DNA of 64,000 bases, taken from positions 124,001 to 188,000 of the forward strand of contig DATGZN010000026.1 in the NCBI GenBank assembly GCA_035297145.1, read 5' to 3'. Each line of letters opens with the position of its first letter. Positions within the stretch are counted from its first letter, which is position 1. The notes beneath the pieces were generated by a model, which was not told the origin of the DNA, did not search any database, and was given only the letters and a program-made list of their open reading frames with translations. This DNA is from QHXW01 sp035297145. GTDB lineage: Bacteria; Acidobacteriota; Terriglobia; Bryobacterales; Bryobacteraceae. Positions 17,331-24,806 of this stretch are shown one piece after another. The position numbers and the translations under genes are program-made.

Positions 17331-17608
17331 ATGAAACGACGCGCATTCCTCGGGACAGCGGCCATGCTGCCCGCGATTCCCGTCTCGGTTGCTGCTCAGA
17401 AAGGCCCGCCCAGGCCTGAGCTGGTTGAGAAGATGACTGCTCCGCCTTGGCCGACTATCGCGCTAAATCATCTGGGATTCCGGCCGCGCACCGGCGAGCA
17501 GAAGCAGGTCCGTGGGTTCTGGATGCAGGGCGGCGCACCTGCGAATACTGGAGCCCGCACGTCGCCTATTACATCTGGGCGAACTCAGTGCTGGAAGGAA
17601 TTGCCTAG
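17331..17608 (+). pseudogene. remnant of a Tat-exported protein with an internal deletion
   Basis: ATG 17331 starts a twin-arginine-type leader (MKRRAFLGTAAMLP, AAQK) followed by PTIALNHLGFRP, which resembles the start of secreted glycoside hydrolases with an N-terminal Ig-like domain. After about residue 60 this frame stops looking like protein. In another frame a good C-terminal tail, CEYWSPHVAYYIWANSVLEG, ends with TAG at 17606-17608. Head and tail are only about 100 bp apart and in different frames, so most of the gene has been deleted. The head frame itself stays open to 18056, but that part is antisense to the STAS gene. The original family is a guess. Confidence 0.6.
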
Positions 17609-17612
17609 GACG

Positions 17613-17990
17613 TTAGAGTTGCTCTGCGCTGCGGGTCGCGGGCGCCTCGGCCTGGAGATACGCCATGCCCGCGGCTTCGTCCGCGGCGATCGGAATTACA
17701 CTACTCAGGCGCATGAGATCGAGAACCTCACGCACGCGCGGATTGGGTCCGGCGACCACAAAGCGTCCGCCCAGTGTGTTGGTGACCGAAGTATAAACGC
17801 CGACCAGGAAGCCGATGCCGGTCGAGTCGATATAAGGTACCTCGTGAAAATCGGCCAGCACTTTGCGCCGTCCGCTTTTCTTGATCTCGTCGGTCTTAGT
17901 GCGCAGGTAGTCGGCGTCCAGGCCGGTGGCGAACCGTCCCTGTGTGCGGAGAATGCAGACGTCGCCTTGATATTCGAAATCGATGTGCAT
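17613..17990 (-). CDS. STAS domain anti-sigma factor antagonist (RsbV-like)
   Basis: 125 residues from ATG at 17990 (MHIDFEYQGDV); the frame is open to 18167, but that extension is antisense to the divergent kinase gene. A single STAS domain covers it, with the phosphorylatable serine in PYIDSTGIGFLVG, the signature of SpoIIAA/RsbV proteins. Such proteins bind an anti-sigma kinase when unphosphorylated, releasing the sigma factor. The adjacent divergent gene carries an RsbW-type ATPase domain and is the obvious partner. It is convergent with the pseudogene, 4 bp away. Confidence 0.88.
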   Translation of the reverse strand: MHIDFEYQGDVCILRTQGRFATGLDADYLRTKTDEIKKSGRRKVLADFHEVPYIDSTGIGFLVGVYTSVTNTLGGRFVVAGPNPRVREVLDLMRLSSVIPIAADEAAGMAYLQAEAPATRSAEQL

Positions 17991-18031
17991 ACGGCGGTCC
18001 CCGTCCTTTGGTATCGTACTACATACATGCA

Positions 18032-18874
18032 ATGTCCGTCGCGAAGCGCATCCTGATCGCCGACCATGATCCGGACATGCACCGGCTGCTTCTGGCGGCG
18101 CTCCAGGCTCCTGGCCGCCGGATTGACAGCGTTCATGACGGACAGGAAGCCCTCGATCGTCTGGCATCGGTCGCCTACGATCTGGTGCTGGCTGATCTGA
18201 GCATTCCTGGCGACGATGGCCTCAGCCTGCTCCAGCGCATGCGCGAGCTGCGCCCCTCCACCAGGGTGGTGGTGATCACGAGCGAGAGTACGCCGGAAAA
18301 CGTCGTAACCTCCATCCGCGATCAGGCCTTTGCCTACTTCAGCAAGCCGTTTTCGGTAAACGCGGTGGTCGATATGGTGGGCCGCGCCCTGCGCAGCGCG
18401 CCCTGCGATGGCGATATTGAGGTTGTCTCGGCGCGCCCCAACTGGCTGGACTTGCGGGTGCGTTGCAAGATGGAGACTGCCGACCGCATCGTGCAATTTC
18501 TGCGCGAGCTCGCCAAGGATCTGCCCCAGACGGAACGGGAAAACATCGCCAGCGCTTTTCGCGAGATTCTGGTGAACGCCATCGAGCACGGCGGCGGATC
18601 GGACCCGGAGAAATGGGTGACCATCACCTACGTGCGGACAGCGCGCGCCATCATTTACCTTGTGCGCGATCCGGGCAGCGGGTTCTCCTTTGACGAGCTG
18701 TCCCACGCAGCGGTTTCCAACCCCGCCAATGCGCCTTTCGAGCACTCGGAGGTTCGTGACCGCCTGGGAATGCGTCCTGGTGGCTTCGGCATTATGCTGG
18801 CTCAAAACATGGCCGACGAGCTGATCTACAACGAAGCCGGAAACGAGACCCTGCTGATCAAGTATCTGGTGTAG
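18032..18874 (+). CDS. response regulator fused to an RsbW-like ATPase domain
   Basis: 280 residues from ATG 18032. Residues about 1-125 are a receiver domain: acidic pocket ILIADHDPDM, phospho-acceptor aspartate in DLVLADLSIPGDDG, conserved lysine in YFSKPFS. A HATPase_c domain of the anti-sigma kinase type follows, with N-box AFREILVNAIEHGG, G1 box VRDPGSGF and GMRPGGFGI. It should phosphorylate a STAS antagonist and/or hold a sigma factor, with activity gated by phosphorylation of the receiver. The STAS gene starts 41 bp away on the other strand, so both share one promoter region. No sigma factor lies next to them. Confidence 0.88.
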   Translation: MSVAKRILIADHDPDMHRLLLAALQAPGRRIDSVHDGQEALDRLASVAYDLVLADLSIPGDDGLSLLQRMRELRPSTRVVVITSESTPENVVTSIRDQAFAYFSKPFSVNAVVDMVGRALRSAPCDGDIEVVSARPNWLDLRVRCKMETADRIVQFLRELAKDLPQTERENIASAFREILVNAIEHGGGSDPEKWVTITYVRTARAIIYLVRDPGSGFSFDELSHAAVSNPANAPFEHSEVRDRLGMRPGGFGIMLAQNMADELIYNEAGNETLLIKYLV

Positions 18875-18911
18875 GAGGTTCGACTCCCCTCTGTGTTACC
18901 CTGCCTTCTTC

Positions 18912-20252
18912 ATGCCAGAGTGGTCACCTGGATCGTGGCGCTCGAAACCGGCGGCGCAGCAGCCTGCGTATGCTTCCCAGGCGGAGCTCGCATTGGCGGT
19001 CAGCCGCTTGGCCAGCCTCCCGCCTCTCGTGACCACTTGGGAAGTCGAGCTGCTCAAGACTCAGCTTGCCGAAGCGGCGCGTGGCGAGCGATTCCTGCTG
19101 CAAGGCGGCGACTGCGCTGAACAGTTCGATGAGTGCACTGCCGATACCATCACCAACAAGCTCAAAATTCTGCTGCAAATGAGCCTGGTGCTGGTGCAAG
19201 GCTGCAAGAAGCCGGTGATCCGCGTCGGCCGCTTCGCCGGCCAATACGCCAAGCCGCGGTCGGAAGATGTTGAAACGCGCAATGGCGCCACGCTCCCTAG
19301 TTATCGCGGTGATATTGTCAATCGCCCGGGCTTTACTCAGGTCGACCGCGAGCCCGATCCTCAACTTCTGCTGCGCGCGTACGAGCGCTCGGCCTTGACC
19401 CTGAACTTCGTTCGCGCCCTCGTCAAAGGCGGATTCGCGGACCTTCACCACCCCGAGTACTGGGACCTCGATTTCGCCCAGCACTCGGATCTGGCTGACG
19501 AGTACCACAGCATGGCGCACAGCGTGGTCGAGGCCATGCACTTCATGGAGAATGTCGCGGGGGTGCGCGCCGGCGAAATGGGTTGGGTGGATTTCTTCAC
19601 CAGCCACGAGGCCCTGCTTCTGGCCTACGAGGAGACGCAAACGCGCCGCGTTCCCCGCCGCGAAGGCTGGTATAACCTGGCCACTCACTTCCCCTGGCTC
19701 GGGATGCGAACCGGCGATCCCGCTGGCGCTCATGCGGAATACTTCCGGGGAATCACCAATCCCATCGGTGTGAAGGTGGGTCCGGGGATGGCAACCGATA
19801 CCCTGGCGCGCTTGCTCGACATGCTTCATCCGCACGATGAACCCGGCCGCCTCACGCTGATTCACCGTTTCGGCCGCCAGCAGATCGCGGACTGCCTGCC
19901 CCGCCTGATCGAAGCCGTGCGCTCCTCCGGCAAAACCGTGCTTTGGTGCTGCGATCCCATGCATGGCAACACGCGTTTCACCTCTGACGGCACCAAGACG
20001 CGCCATTTTGACGACATCCTGAGCGAGCTCGAGCAGGCGTTCGCCATGCATCGCTCTTGTGGCAGCCGTCTGGGCGGTGTGCATTTCGAGCTGACCGGCG
20101 AGGACGTCACCGAGTGTCTCGGTGGCGCGCGCAATTTGAGCGATTCTGACCTAAAACGCGCCTACCGTTCCGAGGTCGATCCGCGTCTGAATTATGAGCA
20201 ATCCCTGGAAATGGCCATGCTCATCGCCCGCATGATGGGGCAGGACGGCTAG
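18912..20252 (+). CDS. aroG: class II 3-deoxy-7-phosphoheptulonate synthase (DAHP synthase)
   Basis: 446 residues, the size of class II (plant/Mycobacterium type) DAHP synthases and unrelated to the 350-residue class I enzymes. Conserved segments include RFLLQGGDCAEQFDEC, VIRVGRFAGQYAKPRS, FTSHEALLLAYEE, WIRTGDP-like WLGMRTGDP, CDPMHGNT and HFELTGEDVTECLGG, which supply the metal and phosphoenolpyruvate sites. It makes the first committed intermediate of aromatic amino acid synthesis in the cytosol. The short N-terminal PEWSPGSW region is normal for the family. No strong ribosome-binding site precedes ATG 18912. The gene symbol follows common usage for class II enzymes. Confidence 0.95.
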   Translation: MPEWSPGSWRSKPAAQQPAYASQAELALAVSRLASLPPLVTTWEVELLKTQLAEAARGERFLLQGGDCAEQFDECTADTITNKLKILLQMSLVLVQGCKKPVIRVGRFAGQYAKPRSEDVETRNGATLPSYRGDIVNRPGFTQVDREPDPQLLLRAYERSALTLNFVRALVKGGFADLHHPEYWDLDFAQHSDLADEYHSMAHSVVEAMHFMENVAGVRAGEMGWVDFFTSHEALLLAYEETQTRRVPRREGWYNLATHFPWLGMRTGDPAGAHAEYFRGITNPIGVKVGPGMATDTLARLLDMLHPHDEPGRLTLIHRFGRQQIADCLPRLIEAVRSSGKTVLWCCDPMHGNTRFTSDGTKTRHFDDILSELEQAFAMHRSCGSRLGGVHFELTGEDVTECLGGARNLSDSDLKRAYRSEVDPRLNYEQSLEMAMLIARMMGQDG

Positions 20253-20268
20253 GTCGCGTTGTGCTTTT

Positions 20269-20285
20269 CGGTGTGTAACACGCCG
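20269..20285 (+). terminator. short GC stem-loop after the DAHP synthase gene
   Basis: CGGTGTG-TAA-CACGCCG can form a 7-bp stem (one G-T wobble) with a 3-nt loop, 16 bp after the stop codon. No T-tract follows it, so intrinsic termination would be weak. Confidence 0.3.
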
Positions 20286-20328
20286 AGGGCCATTCAGTTC
20301 AGTACAATAGGAGATCCAAATTTTCACA

Positions 20329-20853
20329 ATGAAAGGCAATTGCATGAAAATAGCCGCAGTGCTGGTAGCCTCTGTCTGCTATATCGGTCTTGCCTTTGCG
20401 CAAGACGGCCACCCGATGGTGGATGCGCTGGTGAAGCATTATCAAGCGTCGAAGGAGTTGACCCTCGCGGTTGCCGATGCCATGCCCGCCGAGAATTATT
20501 CCTTCAAAGCCACTGACGCCGAGATGAGTTTTGGCGAGCAGATGAACCACATCGCCGGCGCCAATGCCAATTATTGCGCGGCTGGGCTCGAAACGAAAAG
20601 CCCGCTAGGAAAACTCGATGACGCATCCAAAGCCGCGGCGGAGAAGAATATAAACGCCGCCTTCGATTTCTGCATCGACGGCCTGAAGAAATTAACCGAT
20701 GCCGGCCTCACGAAGGTAACCGGCACCGGTGCGCGGCAAGCCACCGTTTTCGAGCGGTTTTGGGGCGGGTTTACGCACACGGCTCATCACCGTGGGCAGG
20801 CTGAAGTCTATTTGCGGCTGAAGGGAATCACGCCGCCGCAATACAAATTCTGA
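20329..20853 (+). CDS. secreted DinB-like (DUF664 type) protein, copy 1
   Basis: 174 residues (or 169 from the second ATG at 20344) with a signal peptide ending SVCYIGLAFAQDG. The four-helix DinB/YfiT fold is indicated by EQMNHIAGANANYC near residue 70 and HTAHHRGQAEVYLRLKGI near the C-terminus, which provide the metal-binding histidines. These proteins are named after a damage-inducible Bacillus gene and are distinct from the polymerase. Many are metal-dependent thiol S-transferases; this one is predicted to be exported, and its substrate is unknown. A close paralogue follows 7 bp downstream. Confidence 0.82.
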   Translation: MKGNCMKIAAVLVASVCYIGLAFAQDGHPMVDALVKHYQASKELTLAVADAMPAENYSFKATDAEMSFGEQMNHIAGANANYCAAGLETKSPLGKLDDASKAAAEKNINAAFDFCIDGLKKLTDAGLTKVTGTGARQATVFERFWGGFTHTAHHRGQAEVYLRLKGITPPQYKF

Positions 20854-20860
20854 GGTGAAT

Positions 20861-21367
20861 ATGCGCAAACTCTCTATCGTGACGGCGCTCTTTGCAGCGC
20901 TTGCTGTCTCTGCCTTCGCCGAAATCGACGTCAAGGCCACCATCGTGAAGCATCTCAAAACCTCTCGCGATTTCACCCTGAAAGTCGCGGAGCAGATGCC
21001 GGATGCCGACTACAGCTTCAAGCTCACGCCGGCCCAAATGAGTTTTGGCGAGCAAATGGTGCATCTCGCGTCGTCTGGCGAATATTTTCTCTCACCCATG
21101 CTCGGCGAAAAACCGAAGGAGCTGAAGCCGGCGTCTATGAAGAAGGCCGATGTCATCGCCTTCATGAAAACGTCGTTCGATGCCACCATCGACAAAGTCT
21201 CGAAGCTGACACCGGCACAGCTGACGAAGACCTACGAGGGAGAAGGCGGCAAGCAGACGGGCTTTGATCTCCTTCTCGGTCTTCTCGATCACACCACGCA
21301 CCATCGGGCTTCCGCCGAAATGTATCTGCGAGCCAAAGGCATCACGCCGGCCGAGTACCAGTTCTGA
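20861..21367 (+). CDS. secreted DinB-like protein, copy 2
   Basis: 168 residues from ATG 20861, chosen because a GAGGTG ribosome-binding site lies just upstream; GTG 20855 would add two residues. Signal peptide ends AVSAFA. It shares with copy 1 the same layout and motifs: ADYSFKLTPAQMSFGEQMVH, an unrelated middle, then DHTTHHRASAEMYLRAKGITP and a -(E/Q)Y(Q/K)F end. The pair arose by tandem duplication. Metal-binding histidines are conserved in both. The downstream GH2 gene begins 11 bp later, so all three may be one transcript. Confidence 0.82.
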   Translation: MRKLSIVTALFAALAVSAFAEIDVKATIVKHLKTSRDFTLKVAEQMPDADYSFKLTPAQMSFGEQMVHLASSGEYFLSPMLGEKPKELKPASMKKADVIAFMKTSFDATIDKVSKLTPAQLTKTYEGEGGKQTGFDLLLGLLDHTTHHRASAEMYLRAKGITPAEYQF

Positions 21368-21378
21368 GGCGCGCCCGC

Positions 21379-23958
21379 ATGCTGGCGCGCTTACTGTGGT
21401 TCACTGCCGCCGCCGCAACGGCCTTCGCTGCCGAGGTCCCGTTGGCGGATGGCTGGGTTCTGCAGTCCTCTTGCGAAGTGAAGGCCGCGGGGACGGAGGT
21501 GTCCGTCCCTGGTTTTGTAGCGCAGGCGTGGCACCACACTCAGGTCCCCTCCACCGTCGTGGCGGCGCTGGTGGCCGACAAGACCTATCCCGATCCTTTC
21601 TTCGGCATGAATCTCCGTTCGTTTCCAGGAATGGATTACCGGATTGGCGGGCTGTTCTCCAATCTCGATATGCCGGAAAACAGCCCGTTCAAATGCTCGT
21701 GGTGGTACCGCACCGAGTTCCCCACGCCCGCCAGCTACAACGGCAAGACCGCCTGGCTGCATTTTGACGGCATCAACTATCGCGCCAACATCTGGCTGAA
21801 CGGCCAGAAGCTCGCGGACCAGGCGGACATCGTCGGCCCCTTCCGCGCTTATGAGTTCGACGTTACAAAGCAGCTTCATTCCGGCCAGCCGAACGCGCTC
21901 GCGGTCGAAGTGATCGCTCCCGAAAAGGAAGCTCTCGCCATCACATTTGTCGATTGGAATCCCGCGCCCCCTGACAAGGACATGGGCATTTGGAAAGATG
22001 TGTACCTCACTGATACTGGTTCAGTGTCGCTGCGCCACCCGTTTGTGAACGCCAAGCTCGACGGCAGCTACAAAACCTCCGAGATCGCCGTGAGCGCCGA
22101 TCTGCACAACACATCCGCAGAGCCCGTGGAAGGTGTGCTGAAAGCGGAAATCGCCGGAATTCATGTGAGCCAGCCCGTTCAGCTTGGCGAAGGTGAAACG
22201 AAAACCGTTCATCTCGAACCGCAGAAGCTGCAAGATCCGAAGCTGTGGTGGCCCTACCAGATGGGCGAGCCGAATCTCTATACCGCGCGTCTCGAATTCG
22301 AAACCGGCGGCCACGTTTCAGACGCCGCGACAGTCCACTTCGGCATCCGCGAAGTGAAATCGGAGATGACCGACAAAGGCGCACTGCTCTTCCGCGTGAA
22401 TGGAAAGCGTGTCCTGCTGCGCGGCGCCGCCTGGACGCCCGACATGCTCTTGCGATGGTCACCGCGCAAAGCGGAAGCCGAGCTTCGCCTGACCAAAGAC
22501 ATGGGTCTCAATACCATCCGTCTTGAAGGCAAGATGGAGCGCGAAGAGTTCTTCGACATGGCAGATCGCATGGGCTTCCTGATCATGCCCGGCTGGTGCT
22601 GCTGTGATTTCTGGGAGCGCTGGCGGCGCTGGAAGCCGGAGCACCACAAGATCGCGGCCGCGTCCCTGGAACACGAGCTGCGACGCCTGCGCAACCACCC
22701 CAGCGTCTTTGTCTGGCTGTACGGAAGCGATGGCCCGCCCCCGGCCGACGTCGAGCAGATGTACCTCGACATCATCAAAGCCGCCGAGTGGCCGAATCCC
22801 ACCATCTCCTCGGCCGCTGCGTTTCCCGCCAAGGTCACCGGGCCATCCGGCGTGAAAATGACCGGTCCCTACGACTACGAGCCTCCCAACTACTGGCTGG
22901 TGGATAAGGAAGCCGGCGGCGCATACGGCCTGAACACTGAAACCAGCCCCGGGCCGGCCATTCCGCCGCTCGAAAGCCTGAAGCGTTTCATCCCAGCCGA
23001 TCACCTGTGGCCTATCGACAGCGTTTGGAACTTTCACGCCGGCGGCGAGCGCTTCACCAACATGCGTCCGTATCTCGAGGGCCTGGAAAAGCGCTACGGC
23101 AAACCGGACACACTGGAAGATTTCCTGCGCAAATCGCAGGCCATGGCCTACGAGGGCCAGCGCGCCATGTTCGAAGCCTACTCGCGCAACAAGTACACCT
23201 CCACTGGCGTGATCCAGTGGATGCTCGATAATGCATGGCCCTCGCTCATCTGGCATCTTTATGACTACTATCTCGTGCCCGCCGGCGGCTACTACGGCAC
23301 CAAGAAGTCAAGCGAGCTGGTGCACGTCCAGTATTCCTATGACGACAACTCCGTAGCCGTGGTCAATAGCAAATATGAGCCGATCAGCGGAATGAATGTC
23401 AGCGCGAAAGTCTACAGCGCGGATGCCGCCGAGAAGTATTCGCACGCCGAGAAAGTGGATGTTCCCGCCGATGGCAGCGTCAAGGCATTCAATCTGCCAG
23501 CGCCCGCGGAACTGACCTATTTCCTCCGCCTCGAACTGCACGACGCCGCTGGCAAGCTGGTCAGCGACAATTTCTACTGGCTGTCCTCAAAACCCGACGT
23601 CCTCGATTGGAAAGGCCGCCGCGATACAGCCTACACGCCGCAGTCCGGCTTCGACGACCTGACGGCCCTGAACCAACTGCCCCAGTTGAAGTTGGCAGTG
23701 CAAAAGACGATCCGCAACGGATCAGTGCATGTCACCATAAAGAATCCCAGCAAGTCGCTGGCCTTCATGGTTCACCTGCGTCTCACCAAAGGTAAAGACG
23801 GCGAAGATGTCGTCCCCATTTTCTGGGACGACAACTATTTCTCGCTCCTCCCCGGCGAATCCCGCGTGCTGAGCGGCAGCTACGATCTCGACGCGCTCGA
23901 CGGCAAGCAGCCGACCCTCGCGGTGGACGGCTGGAACGTCACGGCATCAGAGAACTGA
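21379..23958 (+). CDS. glycoside hydrolase family 2, exo-beta-D-glucosaminidase type
   Basis: 859 residues with a signal peptide (MLARLLWFTAAAATAFA). Domains in order: GH2 sugar-binding jelly roll (about 25-190), immunoglobulin-like domain (about 200-310), TIM barrel (about 320-620) and C-terminal beta domains. In the barrel, ordinary GH2 enzymes have Asn-Glu as the acid/base pair; here the site reads YGSDGPPP with D451. The likely nucleophile is E521 in GLNTETSPG. Replacement of the acid glutamate by Asp after Ser is the signature of the exo-glucosaminidase (CsxA-like) subgroup acting on chitosan oligomers. Beta-mannosidase is the main alternative. It is predicted to work outside the cytoplasm on imported or external glycans. 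Confidence 0.85.
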   Translation: MLARLLWFTAAAATAFAAEVPLADGWVLQSSCEVKAAGTEVSVPGFVAQAWHHTQVPSTVVAALVADKTYPDPFFGMNLRSFPGMDYRIGGLFSNLDMPENSPFKCSWWYRTEFPTPASYNGKTAWLHFDGINYRANIWLNGQKLADQADIVGPFRAYEFDVTKQLHSGQPNALAVEVIAPEKEALAITFVDWNPAPPDKDMGIWKDVYLTDTGSVSLRHPFVNAKLDGSYKTSEIAVSADLHNTSAEPVEGVLKAEIAGIHVSQPVQLGEGETKTVHLEPQKLQDPKLWWPYQMGEPNLYTARLEFETGGHVSDAATVHFGIREVKSEMTDKGALLFRVNGKRVLLRGAAWTPDMLLRWSPRKAEAELRLTKDMGLNTIRLEGKMEREEFFDMADRMGFLIMPGWCCCDFWERWRRWKPEHHKIAAASLEHELRRLRNHPSVFVWLYGSDGPPPADVEQMYLDIIKAAEWPNPTISSAAAFPAKVTGPSGVKMTGPYDYEPPNYWLVDKEAGGAYGLNTETSPGPAIPPLESLKRFIPADHLWPIDSVWNFHAGGERFTNMRPYLEGLEKRYGKPDTLEDFLRKSQAMAYEGQRAMFEAYSRNKYTSTGVIQWMLDNAWPSLIWHLYDYYLVPAGGYYGTKKSSELVHVQYSYDDNSVAVVNSKYEPISGMNVSAKVYSADAAEKYSHAEKVDVPADGSVKAFNLPAPAELTYFLRLELHDAAGKLVSDNFYWLSSKPDVLDWKGRRDTAYTPQSGFDDLTALNQLPQLKLAVQKTIRNGSVHVTIKNPSKSLAFMVHLRLTKGKDGEDVVPIFWDDNYFSLLPGESRVLSGSYDLDALDGKQPTLAVDGWNVTASEN

Positions 23959-24129
23959 CCCAGCGCCGGTATCACCACTGGCGACATTGCCTCGAATGGG
24001 CTGCCGCTTTTCTTGTAGCGCGGGGCTAACGCGGGGTTGGCGGTAGACCCGCGGCTTTTGTAGCTAGACGGACCGGCCTTGGCCGTCTTCGTCTGGGCGG
24101 AGAGAAAGTAGTCTTTCGTTAGCGTTGGC

Positions 24130-24551
24130 GAACAGACCCTTGATAGAGTCAACTGAGCTAAAATGTGCGTCTATCAGTTTTTTGGAAGTGTCTTTCACAC
24201 CTGACTTAGCTTTTTTCGCGCAAGCTTACGAAAGGGCTCTGTGAAAAGATCGTCCCAGTCGCCACTGGCGACCAAATGTTCCACCGTCAGATGTGGGTAA
24301 GGCCCGAGTCTTTCGAATCCAGTTGCCTTCAGATTCAGCAACACATCCTTGACGGCTTGCACGCCTCCCTTGTATCGTTTGCATTCAGGCACAATCGTCT
24401 GCCGGAAGCGTTCAGCCCGATACGGGCGAGTATATCCGGGCGGAATAGGCAAGCGCGCCCAGGCTTTGTACAAACCGAAAAGCGCGTCTTCAAGTGCACG
24501 CTCTCGGGATTTGCTAACCATTTTGTGATTCTATCAAGGTCGCCTCTGTTC
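24130..24551. repeat. bipartite inverted repeat bounding a small ORF
   Basis: The left arm has GAACAGA (24130-24136) and CCTTGATAGAGTC (24138-24150). The right arm, inverted, has GATTCTATCAAGG (24527-24539) and TCTGTTC (24545-24551). The inner blocks match at 12 of 13 positions and the outer 7-mers match exactly, with gaps of 1 and 5 bp between blocks. The arms enclose one ORF (24195-24521) and the right arm abuts a truncated phosphatase. This looks like the ends of a small mobile or once-mobile unit, but no transposase or target duplication is seen. The flanking 23959-24129 holds no recognisable gene. Confidence 0.5.
24195..24521 (-). CDS. hypothetical protein inside an inverted-repeat-bounded segment
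   Basis: 108 residues, mainly helical by composition, with many lysines and arginines at both ends (MVSKSRERALED at the start, RKLARKKLSQV at the end) and no signal peptide. I do not recognise the family. The base composition looks lower in GC than the neighbouring genes, and it lies within a roughly 400-bp unit with inverted repeats at its ends. It is oriented against both neighbours. Transfer from elsewhere is plausible. It could be a small cytosolic nucleic-acid-associated protein, but nothing in the sequence establishes a function. Confidence 0.55.
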   Translation of the reverse strand: MVSKSRERALEDALFGLYKAWARLPIPPGYTRPYRAERFRQTIVPECKRYKGGVQAVKDVLLNLKATGFERLGPYPHLTVEHLVASGDWDDLFTEPFRKLARKKLSQV

Positions 24552-24746
24552 AGCGATGGCGTCACGGAAGCGACTCACGATGACGAGGAATTCCGGCGAG
24601 GCTCGCTGATTCAGGAATTGAAAGCAGCGAGCCAGCTTCCGGTCAACGAAATCATCACCGCCATCTTGACCAGCGTGCAGCAGTTCAACACCGGACCCCA
24701 GTACGACGACCTTACCGTGCTCATCGCCCGGGTGCGCGTTTCGTAA
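24546..24746 (+). pseudogene. C-terminal remnant of a PP2C/SpoIIE-type serine phosphatase
   Basis: The sequence from LFSDGVTEATH to QYDDLTVLIARV matches the last conserved blocks of PPM/SpoIIE-type phosphatases (RsbU family): a metal-binding Asp in SDGVTEA and a second in DDLT. Nothing upstream supplies the rest of the catalytic domain; the frame runs into the antisense of the neighbouring small ORF. The gene is therefore a 66-codon 5'-truncated fragment, cut close to the right arm of the inverted repeat. Intact relatives dephosphorylate STAS antagonists like the one at 17613-17990. Confidence 0.7.
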
Positions 24747-24806
24747 CATACAACACATTGCGTTGTTTCCAACCACGGATGCAGCCATTACATTGGAGGA
24801 CATCAC

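Noticed and set aside
18924..20084. A 386-codon minus-strand open frame
   Set aside because: Antisense of class II DAHP synthase; no family motif in it.
23959..24129. Possible gene between GH2 and the inverted-repeat unit
   Set aside because: The only open frame runs antisense into the end of the GH2 gene and has low-complexity text; nothing supportable.
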